Below, piece by piece: positions 35,232 to 43,543 of a DNA stretch of 64,000 nucleotides. The position numbers and the translations under genes were made by a program. The notes under the pieces were generated by a model. That model ran no database searches. It was not told where the DNA came from and worked only from the letters and a program-made list of their open reading frames with translations. Position 1 is the stretch's first letter. Each line of letters opens with the position of its first letter. Source of the stretch: Butyricicoccus pullicaecorum (GTDB lineage Bacteria; Bacillota; Clostridia; Oscillospirales; Butyricicoccaceae); NCBI GenBank assembly GCA_018366195.1, contig JAGZIN010000007.1:1-64000 (forward strand). The letters run 5' to 3'.

Positions 35232-35315
35232 ACAAACAAATGGTTTGTCTGCCAAACATTCTATGGCACCGCACCCCTTTTACAGCAGTATGTAAAGAAG
35301 TGTATCATACACTTC
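35232..35315. promoter_or_regulatory. Two inverted repeats in the fucosidase leader (operator candidates)
   Basis: ACAAAC-AAATG-GTTTGT (35232-35248) sits at the predicted transcription start, and GAAGTGTA-TCA-TACACTTC (35297-35315) lies 26 bases before the ATG. Both are shaped like binding sites for a dimeric repressor. No regulator gene is next to them. Confidence 0.4.
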
Positions 35316-35340
35316 AAATAAGAAGTAGAGGAAGAAAACG

Positions 35341-38300
35341 ATGAAAAAGCTGATTTCTTTATTACTGACCGCCGCATTGCTGTGGAGCATGGTTCCTATG
35401 ACTGCGCTTACAGCCCATGCGCAAACCCCGCCGGCAGCCGCACCGGCACCAAACACAGAGCCAAAGCTCTGGTATGACGAACCGGCCGCCAACACCTACG
35501 AGGGCTGGGAAACCCAATCCCTGCCCATTGGCAACAGCTCCATAGGCGGCAATGTATTCGGGCGCTATGACACCGAACGCGTAACGCTGAACGAAAAAAC
35601 CTTCTGGACCGGTGGTCCCAGCTCCAGCCGCCCCAACTATATGGGAGGCAATCTACCCGACAAGGGACGAGACGGCGCCGCTCTGAAGGAAATTCAGGAT
35701 TTGTTCCTTGCTGGTAAAACTGCCGAAGGCAGTGCCCAGATGGACCGTGACCTTATCGGAACGCAAGACGGCTACGGTGGTTATCAAATGTTTGGAAATC
35801 TATATCTGGACTTCCATCACACCGACGTTTCCAACTATAAACGAGAGCTTCAAATCATGAACGGTCTTGCCACAGTAGATTATGACATGGCACAGACACA
35901 TTATTCCCGAGAATATCTGACCAGCTTCCACGACAACGTCATGGCTATCCACCTGACTGCCGAGGGCGCAGACACCTTAGATTTTTCCATTCGTCTGGAG
36001 CCGGAAAACACCGACCCCGCACGCCGAACCTTCACCATCACAGCTGATGATTCCTCTCTCACGCTGGCAGGCGCTCTCGATGACAACCAGTTGAAATTCC
36101 ATGCTTACTTGAAAGTCCTAATTGCAGGGGAAGGCACCTCCTCCGTACAAAACAGCAATCAGCTGCATATTCGCAACGCAAGCGATGTCACGCTTCTTCT
36201 CTCGATGGCAACCGACTATAAAAATGTTTTTGATACCTATCGCACCGGTGAAAGCGATGACGAACTGGCTGCCCGCGTCAAGGCTGTCGTTGAACGTGCC
36301 GCACAAAAGGATTATGCTTCCCTGCGTCAGGCGCACATCGCAGATATCTCCTCTCTGATGCGTCGGGTTCATCTGGATTTGGACGCATCAGCTCCGGATA
36401 TGCCCACTGATGATATGCTGCGCGCTTATCAGCGTGATGGTTTGGAGCAGTCCGAAAAAAACTATCTTGAAACCGTGCTGTATCAATTTGGACGTTATTT
36501 ATTGATTTCCTCCTCTCGCGGCGACACCCTGCCCGCAAACTTACAAGGGCTATGGGCGGGAAAAAACGGAAATATGTGGGCTTCTGACTATCACATGAAT
36601 GTCAATCTCCAAATGAATTATTGGCCTGCCTACTCCGGCAATCTGGTCGAATGTGCCCTTCCCCTCATCGACTATATAGATAGCCTTCGAGAGCCCGGAC
36701 GTGTCACTGCCAAGGTTTACTTCGGGGTCGAATCCTCCCAAGAAAATCCAGAAAACGGATTTACTGTGCACACACAAAATACACCGTTTGGCTGGACTTG
36801 TCCGGGTTGGGACGTAAAATGGGGCTGGTCTCCCGCTGCCGCCCCGTGGATTCTGCAAAATTGCTGGGAATACTATGAATATACCGGTGATTTGGAATTC
36901 ATGAAAGAAAAGATTTATCCCATGCTCAAAGAGGAAACCATTTTCTATGCCCAAATCATGCGCCAAGATGAAAACGGAAAGTGGCTCTCCACGCCTGCCT
37001 ATTCTCCAGAGCATGGTCCCCGCACAAACGGCAATACCTATGAGCAGTCTTTGATTTGGCAGCTGTTTACCGATACCATCGCTGCTGCAAAACTCGTCGG
37101 GGAAGACCCCCAGCTGATTGCGCATTGGCAGGAGATTCTGGACAATCTGCGCACCCCGATTGAAGTGGGTACAGACGGACAGGTAAAAGAATGGTATCAC
37201 GAAACTACTTTGGACAGCATGAAGCAGGAAGAGTCTCAAGGCTATGAGCATCGCCATATTTCTCACATGCTCGGTCTGTTCCCGGGCGATTTGATTTCTG
37301 AAGAAACACCAGATTGGTTCCAGGCGGCTCGCGTCTCGATGGAAAACCGCGTAGACAAATCAACCGGTTGGGCCATGGGTCAGCGCATCAACACATGGGC
37401 ACGTCTTGGGGACGGCAACAAAGCCTATGAGCTCATCAATATTCTCATGAAACATGGTATCCTCAGCAACCTCTGGGATACACACCCACCCTTCCAAATT
37501 GATGGAAATTTCGGCTATACCGCCGGCGTGAATGAAATGCTGGTGCAGAGCAATATGGGGTATCTCAATATCCTGCCCGCACTTCCCGACGCATGGGAGC
37601 ATGGCTCCATTGACGGTATCCTCGCCCGCGGCAATTTTGAACTTGGCATTGATTGGTATCAGCACAAAGCCGCTGAAATTCGTATCCTCTCCCACAACGG
37701 CGGTCCTGCAACCGTGCAGTTTGCTCCCGGTTCCTCCTACACCATCGAGGACAGCTATGGAAATGTGATTCCGGCTTCTCCGGTATCCGGAACAAAGAAC
37801 CGTATCACATTCGATACCCTTGCCGGACGCACCTACATCATTCGAAATACGCTTCCGCTCGGAATCCCGTCCGGTCTTTCTGCCGCACGGGTTGACAACC
37901 ACACCATAGACCTTACCTGGAAGCCTCTGTACGGTGCGCAGCAATACAACATCTATCGCAGCGTCAACGATGGTGAACCCCTTCTGATTGCCGCAGATAT
38001 CACAGATACCAAGTTCCGAGATACCACAGCATACGCTTCCACCACACATGATGTGTTCCATTACAGTGTTTCCGCCATAGAACGGAGCGGAACGGAAGGA
38101 GAGCAATCCGAACCTGTAACCGTTGCGTCCCGTGCAGAATTTTCCGTAGATGGTGCGGATTCTGCGGTCAAAAAAACCGGTGAGTGGCATGAAAATAATG
38201 AGGAAGGACATCACGCACAGACCAACAACTTCTCTTGGCATGCAGGTGATACCGCAGAGCTTACCTTTACCGGCAACGGTATTGCAGTTTATACCCTTGC

Positions 38301-40428
38301 CAAACCCAATTATAACGGCTTCTATGTCTATATAGATGACAAAAAGCAAGGTGACTGGCACTCTGCCTATGCCGCAGCCGAAACCCCCAATCATTTGATT
38401 TACAGCAACATGACACTTCCTTACGGGACACATACCATTCGTTTGGAGGTCATGGACCAAATTATTCCCGGCAGTGCGCCCACGGTCAAAGATTCCAGTG
38501 TCTCTCTGGATTACTTCAAGGTATATCAAAAACCAGATTCCCCCATGGAATCTGTCGATGTCACATCACCAAGCGGAGTCACCGTGCTCTGTCACACTGG
38601 TCAGCAGCTTCAGCTTGCAGCTGACATATCTCCCGCAGATGCCCCCAACACCGCAGTACAATGGAGCCTGACCGAACCAGACGGAGCAAGCACTACATTG
38701 GCTGAAATTGATGAAAATGGTATGGTTACGGTGACAGGAGAAGGCAGCGGTACACTTGTGGCAACCGCAGCATCGGTATTCGACCCAGACTGCAAAAACA
38801 CCATGGAACTGGATTTGCAGATAACTGAGCAAGGGGCAAAAAAAGCTGAGCTTTTGGAGTGCTTGAATCGTGCCGCATTGCTATTGGAAGATGACTTTGA
38901 TGCAGCAGGGTGGAAAACATTCACAGCCGCCCGACAACAAGCCGTCCAGTGCGCCAATCAAAAGGACGCCAATGAGAAGGATATCTCTGCGGCAAAGACA
39001 GCACTGGAACAGAGCATGGCAAACAAAACCATACAGCGGCAGCTCGTCAAATTAAAGCTCAACATCGGTTCCCTTGATATGAGTGTGGGTATGACGCAAC
39101 CGATACAGGTCACAGCTTTTTATAATCGCGGCGTACCTGTCAACTGCACAGCAAATGCAGATATCACCTTTGATTCCGACCGAATCACCATCTCTGATGA
39201 TGGTATGCTCCAAGCGCAATCTGCTGGCACAGTGGTTCTTTCCGCTCAATACGAGGACAAACAAGCAGAAGCGATTGTCCATGTCGCAGGCAATCCCAAT
39301 GGCAGACTGCTGGTGACGAGCACCTCTGGCGGTACCGTAGAGCGAAATATACAGCCCCCCTATTTCCACGGACAATCTATCAATTTGACTGCAATCCCCC
39401 AACCAGGCTATACCTTCCAGTATTGGCAGCTTGATGACATCACAACACCGGAAAATCCGATTGCCGTGCAGATTGGGCAGCATGCAAAGGCACAAGCCGT
39501 GTTTATCCGAGAGCATGCTTCAGGCGGGGGAAGCAGCGGTGGCAGCAGCAACGGCAGTAGCGGCAGCAGCAAAGATGAAGATACATCGGTTGCAGAAATT
39601 ACGCTCAATCACGAGCATATCACACTCCAAAAAGGACAAAGTATGACCTTATCGGCAGCGATTCGCCCCAAGCAGGCAGCCCATCGAAGAATTTCTTGGT
39701 CTACCTCTGATTCTGCCATAGCGCAGGTCAAGGACGGACTGGTAACTGCAAAAAGCGCCGGCACTGCCCAAATTACCGCCCGTGCAGGCTCAAAAACCGA
39801 CACCTGTACCGTTACCGTGCTGCAAGACACGCTTCCAAAACTATGGTCTTTCACAGATGTTCCAGCAAACCAATGGTATTATGAAAGCGTGAAAAAAGCA
39901 TGGGAATCTGGTCTGATTGACGGAGTGAGCACAAGTCGATTTGAGCCAAACAGCATGTTGACCGTAGCAGAAGCCATCAAGCTTGCTGCTGCGCTGCATC
40001 AGCTCGACACACAAAAGGAGGTCACACTTCGCTCCACAAATGCTGAGCTATGGTATCTTCCTTATCTCTCCTATGCAGTAGAGCAAGGAATTCTTGACAA
40101 TTCTTACACGCAGTATACCACAGAACAGATGAATACCATGATTTCACGCACAGAATTTGTGAAAATATTCCATGGCGCAATGAGTCATTATGCAATCATC
40201 AACTCCATTCCAGACAACAGCCTGCCTGATGTAAAGGCAGACAGTAAGAATGCAGCAGAAATCTATGACTTTTTCCGTGCAGGTATTCTGGTCGGCTGCA
40301 ATGAGGCGGGTGCCTTCCTGCCGAACAGCAATATCAAGCGCAGTGAGGTTGCAGCCATTCTAATCCGCATGTTTGATGCCACAGCAAGACAAACCATTGT
40401 CCCCCCATCGCCTTCATCACATGCGTGA
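35341..40428 (+). CDS. SLH-anchored GH95 alpha-1,2-L-fucosidase, multidomain (1695 residues)
   Basis: An exported enzyme that would release terminal fucose from host or milk glycans. Signal peptide to about residue 27. GH95 domain ~40-840: HMNVNLQMNYW gives Asn420 and Asn422, YSPEHG gives Glu557, and FQIDGNFG gives Asp721, the positions of base, acid and activating Asn in characterised GH95 enzymes. Then an Fn3-like domain (~845-930), a carbohydrate-binding-like beta-sandwich (~935-1065), a Big_2 domain, a FIVAR-like helical module (~1165-1240), a second Big_2, a SGGTV repeat, a Gly/Ser linker (~1382-1402), a third Big_2, and three SLH domains (~1498-1690). It is a single-gene unit. Confidence 0.92.
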   Translation: MKKLISLLLTAALLWSMVPMTALTAHAQTPPAAAPAPNTEPKLWYDEPAANTYEGWETQSLPIGNSSIGGNVFGRYDTERVTLNEKTFWTGGPSSSRPNYMGGNLPDKGRDGAALKEIQDLFLAGKTAEGSAQMDRDLIGTQDGYGGYQMFGNLYLDFHHTDVSNYKRELQIMNGLATVDYDMAQTHYSREYLTSFHDNVMAIHLTAEGADTLDFSIRLEPENTDPARRTFTITADDSSLTLAGALDDNQLKFHAYLKVLIAGEGTSSVQNSNQLHIRNASDVTLLLSMATDYKNVFDTYRTGESDDELAARVKAVVERAAQKDYASLRQAHIADISSLMRRVHLDLDASAPDMPTDDMLRAYQRDGLEQSEKNYLETVLYQFGRYLLISSSRGDTLPANLQGLWAGKNGNMWASDYHMNVNLQMNYWPAYSGNLVECALPLIDYIDSLREPGRVTAKVYFGVESSQENPENGFTVHTQNTPFGWTCPGWDVKWGWSPAAAPWILQNCWEYYEYTGDLEFMKEKIYPMLKEETIFYAQIMRQDENGKWLSTPAYSPEHGPRTNGNTYEQSLIWQLFTDTIAAAKLVGEDPQLIAHWQEILDNLRTPIEVGTDGQVKEWYHETTLDSMKQEESQGYEHRHISHMLGLFPGDLISEETPDWFQAARVSMENRVDKSTGWAMGQRINTWARLGDGNKAYELINILMKHGILSNLWDTHPPFQIDGNFGYTAGVNEMLVQSNMGYLNILPALPDAWEHGSIDGILARGNFELGIDWYQHKAAEIRILSHNGGPATVQFAPGSSYTIEDSYGNVIPASPVSGTKNRITFDTLAGRTYIIRNTLPLGIPSGLSAARVDNHTIDLTWKPLYGAQQYNIYRSVNDGEPLLIAADITDTKFRDTTAYASTTHDVFHYSVSAIERSGTEGEQSEPVTVASRAEFSVDGADSAVKKTGEWHENNEEGHHAQTNNFSWHAGDTAELTFTGNGIAVYTLAKPNYNGFYVYIDDKKQGDWHSAYAAAETPNHLIYSNMTLPYGTHTIRLEVMDQIIPGSAPTVKDSSVSLDYFKVYQKPDSPMESVDVTSPSGVTVLCHTGQQLQLAADISPADAPNTAVQWSLTEPDGASTTLAEIDENGMVTVTGEGSGTLVATAASVFDPDCKNTMELDLQITEQGAKKAELLECLNRAALLLEDDFDAAGWKTFTAARQQAVQCANQKDANEKDISAAKTALEQSMANKTIQRQLVKLKLNIGSLDMSVGMTQPIQVTAFYNRGVPVNCTANADITFDSDRITISDDGMLQAQSAGTVVLSAQYEDKQAEAIVHVAGNPNGRLLVTSTSGGTVERNIQPPYFHGQSINLTAIPQPGYTFQYWQLDDITTPENPIAVQIGQHAKAQAVFIREHASGGGSSGGSSNGSSGSSKDEDTSVAEITLNHEHITLQKGQSMTLSAAIRPKQAAHRRISWSTSDSAIAQVKDGLVTAKSAGTAQITARAGSKTDTCTVTVLQDTLPKLWSFTDVPANQWYYESVKKAWESGLIDGVSTSRFEPNSMLTVAEAIKLAAALHQLDTQKEVTLRSTNAELWYLPYLSYAVEQGILDNSYTQYTTEQMNTMISRTEFVKIFHGAMSHYAIINSIPDNSLPDVKADSKNAAEIYDFFRAGILVGCNEAGAFLPNSNIKRSEVAAILIRMFDATARQTIVPPSPSSHA

Positions 40429-40453
40429 TGTAAGTATCCATTTTCACAGAACA

Positions 40454-40497
40454 AAACACCCGAAACCGTACATAAATGTGCGGTTTCGGGTGTTTTT
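40454..40497 (+). terminator. Terminator after the fucosidase gene
   Basis: AACACCCGAAACCG pairs with CGGTTTCGGGTGTT across a 12-base loop, followed by TTTTT. The reverse direction (after sigF) also has an A/T-rich flank. Confidence 0.9.
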
Positions 40498-40566
40498 GTC
40501 AATCTACCGATTTTGGCGCTGACGCATTGAATTCCCATTGTTTTCCAACAGCCTCAGCCCCTCCTG

Positions 40567-41238
40567 TTATCCATCTGCGAGTTCCTTTCGCAAGTACAAG
40601 ACCGCCTGACGCTCTAATCTGGAAATCTGAACCTGTGATACCCCCAAAACGCGCGCTATTTGCTGCTGCGTCATCTCGTGCAGATATCGCATGGAAATCA
40701 CCTGTGCAAGGCGCTCCGGCAGCTGGGCAACGGCTTGCCTGAGGGACAGCGTTGTTGTCACCTCCTCCTCAATCCCGCTGCTCCCTGTCAGGCAATCCAT
40801 CAGACACATCTCCTGTTCTCCAACAGGCGCTTCCAAGGACTGCACCGGTGCACTCGACTGCACGGCGGCTGCCGCTTCTTCGATGGACAATCCGGCGCGT
40901 CCCGCAAGCTCAGAAATCGTCACAGGACGTCCCAACTCGGACTCCATACGTTCTTGTAAGCGCTGCAAGTGATAGGCACGCTCCTGTATCACACGTCCCA
41001 CCTTGACCGCACCATCATCGCGCAAAAAACGGCGAATCTCTCCGGCAATTTTGGGGACGGCGTATGTAGAAAACTGTGTCCCATAGGCAGGGTCATAGCC
41101 GCGCGCTGCCTTGATGAGTCCAATGCAGGCAAGCTGATATAGGTCCTCCTCCTCCACACCGCGTCCGCGATACCGTTGGACAATGCTCCAAACCAGTCCC
41201 TGATGCTGGCAAAGCAGCTCTGCTTCCTGCTGCTCCAT
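40567..41238 (-). CDS. sigF: Forespore sigma factor SigF (SpoIIAC)
   Basis: Sporulation sigma factor of the SigF/SigG group, 223 residues. Region 2 has DLYQLACIGLIKAARGYDPAYGTQFSTYAVPKI (split around residues 32-65); region 3 is present; region 4 ends in a helix-turn-helix QIARVLGVSQVQISRLE. It is followed on the message by no other gene and is preceded by the anti-sigma factor, overlapping its stop by one base. The operon order spoIIAA-spoIIAB-sigF shows it is SigF, not SigG. Confidence 0.95.
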   Translation of the reverse strand: MEQQEAELLCQHQGLVWSIVQRYRGRGVEEEDLYQLACIGLIKAARGYDPAYGTQFSTYAVPKIAGEIRRFLRDDGAVKVGRVIQERAYHLQRLQERMESELGRPVTISELAGRAGLSIEEAAAAVQSSAPVQSLEAPVGEQEMCLMDCLTGSSGIEEEVTTTLSLRQAVAQLPERLAQVISMRYLHEMTQQQIARVLGVSQVQISRLERQAVLYLRKELADG

Positions 41239-41681
41239 CAGACAGGCTCTCCACCGCGCCCCATAATCTGACGCAGCATCGTAACCGTCGTTCCCCGTCC
41301 GACGGCAGAACGTACCCGCAGCTTGTCCGAAAAGCTTTCCATGATGGTAAATCCCATTCCCGAGCGCTCTGCATCTCCTGTTGTAAAAAGCGGCTGTCTT
41401 GCCTGCGCAATGTCGGGAATTCCACAGCCATGGTCTTTGACCTTGATTTCCGCAAATCCTCCCTCCAGCAGACGGGCACTCACCACGATTTGCCCAACCT
41501 TGTCCCGATATCCATGTACAATCGCGTTGGTCACCGCCTCGCTCACCACTGTCTTGATATCATTTAATTCCTCCAGTGTCGGGTCAAGCTGTGCAATAAA
41601 TGCGGCAACCGTCATACGCGCAAACGCTTCGTTCACCGACCGGCTGTCAAACCGAAGCGTCATTCGGTTCAGTGTTTGCAT
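41238..41681 (-). CDS. spoIIAB: Anti-sigma F factor SpoIIAB (serine kinase)
   Basis: A 147-residue GHKL-type kinase that binds SigF and phosphorylates SpoIIAA. The ATP site motifs are N-box SEAVTNAIVHG and G1 VKDHGCGIPDI plus GMGFTIMESF. Length matches the family. It overlaps spoIIAA by 13 bases. Confidence 0.95.
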   Translation of the reverse strand: MQTLNRMTLRFDSRSVNEAFARMTVAAFIAQLDPTLEELNDIKTVVSEAVTNAIVHGYRDKVGQIVVSARLLEGGFAEIKVKDHGCGIPDIAQARQPLFTTGDAERSGMGFTIMESFSDKLRVRSAVGRGTTVTMLRQIMGRGGEPV

Positions 41682-42004
41682 GATGCCTTCTCCTCTGCCT
41701 GCTCAAATGTAATCCGTTTTTCCAGATGCGCCGCACGGAATACCCGCATCGCCTGCGGCGGGGTATTTCGAATGGTCAAATGGCGTCCGGTTTGTTCCAG
41801 CGTGCGATGCAGATTGATTGCGACCGCCAGTCCAGAGCTATCCATAAAGGTAAGACGTCCGAGATCTAACACGATGGATTCCTCTCCATACAGCACTGCC
41901 AGCCGGTCAAGTGCCTCTATCACCTTGCGTGCGCTGTGTTGGTCAAGCTCGTCGGTCAAATATACCACAAGGCTTGTCCCTTCCCGTTCATGGACGATTT
42001 GCAT
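41669..42004 (-). CDS. spoIIAA: Anti-anti-sigma factor SpoIIAA
   Basis: A 111-residue STAS-domain protein. When dephosphorylated it displaces SigF from SpoIIAB. The regulatory serine is Ser57 in FMDSSG, and DLGRLTF precedes it. It heads the operon. Upstream (42005-42068) no clear sigma-H promoter could be picked; GGGAGTGA provides the ribosome site. Confidence 0.95.
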   Translation of the reverse strand: MQIVHEREGTSLVVYLTDELDQHSARKVIEALDRLAVLYGEESIVLDLGRLTFMDSSGLAVAINLHRTLEQTGRHLTIRNTPPQAMRVFRAAHLEKRITFEQAEEKASCKH

Positions 42005-42068
42005 AAACTTTCACTCCCATGCTGCAACCTCTCTCCTGTTCTATGTCTCATAGCATACCATAGCCCAG

Positions 42069-43331
42069 TCAAAAAATTTGCAGCTTTCTGTCATGTAGCA
42101 GTTTTTCCACCTCGCCCACGAGATAAAGTGAGCCAAAGACCAATACCAAATCCTCGCCCTCTGCTGCTTCCATTGCTTGATGCAGCGCCTCTCTGCAATC
42201 TGTGCAGAGAACCGTTTGCTGATGCGGCAAATAGGCTTGCAGTTGCTCTGGCTGTAATGAGCGCTCATTTTGCAGCGGAGTGAGATAATACCGTTCTGCG
42301 GAAAACGTAATTGCCTGCATAATTTGTTCCGTCGCTTTGTCTGCACACATACCCAGCACGACATAAATTTTCCCCTGTTTATGCAGCGCCTTTACCGTCC
42401 TGCAAAGCTCCTGAACCCCACCCAGATTATGGGCACCATCTAATATCATTTGCGGATTGGTTCCAACGACCTGCATACGCCCTGCAATATAGGCTTTTTG
42501 CATACCGTCCGCAATCGCCTGCTGTGAGATATGCCACCCCCGTGCTTGCAGTCCCTGTAAGGTTGTCAGGGCGAGTGCTGCATTTTCAACCTGATACAGA
42601 CCTGGTAAATGTATTTCATATTCGATATGCTCCCACAGAAAGTGTGTGCCGGAGAATCCCATTTTTAATACCGTGGCAGGTACTGCAATCTGTAAATCCG
42701 GAGCATACTCCCGCAGTACATCATAAACTTTCTGTCCACCCGCCGCAACATGTAGGCTGCCTGCCTTATAAATTCCCGCCTTCGTGCGGGCAATTTCTTC
42801 TAAAGTATCCCCCAGAACCGCTGTATGGTCCAGTGAAATCGAGGTGATTACTGCTGCTTCCGGCGGTGCAATGATATTGGTTGCATCGTAGGAACCTCCC
42901 AGTCCGGTTTCCAGCACTACAATGTCACAGCCCTGCTCTGCAAAGTATAAGAAAGCCAGCGCTGTCACAAATTCGAACTCTCCAATATGCTCTCCCCAAG
43001 GCAAAGCAAGCGTATCTGCTGCCAGCCGCACACGCTCCTCCAACCGTACCAACGCCTCGGGTGTAATCAAGGTATCATTCACTCGAATCCGCTCCCGAAA
43101 TGAAACCAAATAAGGAGAGGTATACAATCCGGTACAATAGCCTGCACATTGGAGGACAGATGCCAGCATGGCTGCTGTACTGCCCTTTCCATTGGTGCCT
43201 GCCAGATGAATAAATTTTAATGTATCCTGCGGATTTCCCAGCGCATCGCAAAGCGCCCGTATCCGATGCAGCCCTGCCTGTCCAGAAAAGCGTCCGCGTG
43301 CATGAATCCGCGCAATGGCTTCCAGTTCCAC
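42069..43331 (-). CDS. folC: Bifunctional folylpolyglutamate/dihydrofolate synthase
   Basis: Adds glutamate to folates (and to dihydropteroate in bacteria). 420 residues of the Mur-ligase fold: P-loop AGTNGKGSTAAMLAS (~44-58), omega loop, LETGLGGSYDATN with the metal-binding Glu, ISLDHTAVLG, and the C-terminal DGAHNLGG. The start is GTG 43331 after an AAGG site. It lies between valS and the spoIIA operon on the same strand. Confidence 0.95.
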   Translation of the reverse strand: MELEAIARIHARGRFSGQAGLHRIRALCDALGNPQDTLKFIHLAGTNGKGSTAAMLASVLQCAGYCTGLYTSPYLVSFRERIRVNDTLITPEALVRLEERVRLAADTLALPWGEHIGEFEFVTALAFLYFAEQGCDIVVLETGLGGSYDATNIIAPPEAAVITSISLDHTAVLGDTLEEIARTKAGIYKAGSLHVAAGGQKVYDVLREYAPDLQIAVPATVLKMGFSGTHFLWEHIEYEIHLPGLYQVENAALALTTLQGLQARGWHISQQAIADGMQKAYIAGRMQVVGTNPQMILDGAHNLGGVQELCRTVKALHKQGKIYVVLGMCADKATEQIMQAITFSAERYYLTPLQNERSLQPEQLQAYLPHQQTVLCTDCREALHQAMEAAEGEDLVLVFGSLYLVGEVEKLLHDRKLQIF

Positions 43332-43354
43332 TCCAATCCCTTTCCTTTCCGAAC

Positions 43355-43389
43355 AGCAAGAGAGGACCCTTTCCGAGTCCTCTCTTGCT
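43355..43389. repeat. 13-bp inverted repeat in the valS-folC gap
   Basis: AGCAAGAGAGGAC pairs with GTCCTCTCTTGCT across a 9-base loop. T-rich sequence follows only on the plus strand, against gene direction, so a terminator role for valS is doubtful; it may be a leader hairpin of folC. The remaining bases 43390-43543 show nothing else. Confidence 0.6.
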
Positions 43390-43543
43390 TTTGGTCGTCA
43401 TTCACAACCCTTCTCCGCGCAGAAATCTGAGCCCCCCAAGAAATTCTCAGGTTCTGCTCCCCGCCCTACGCCAACGGGACACCAAAATATGTGATTGGTC
43501 AGCGGTGGCCGCGCAACCACCTCCGACATTGCAAATATCATAT

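Noticed and set aside
37360..38529. A 389-residue open frame on the minus strand inside the fucosidase gene
   Set aside because: It overlaps the catalytic and Fn3-like parts of a continuous 1695-residue protein and has no recognisable domain.
43217..43405. A 62-residue frame over the folC start
   Set aside because: Runs through the 13-bp inverted repeat and into folC in another frame; no conserved pattern.
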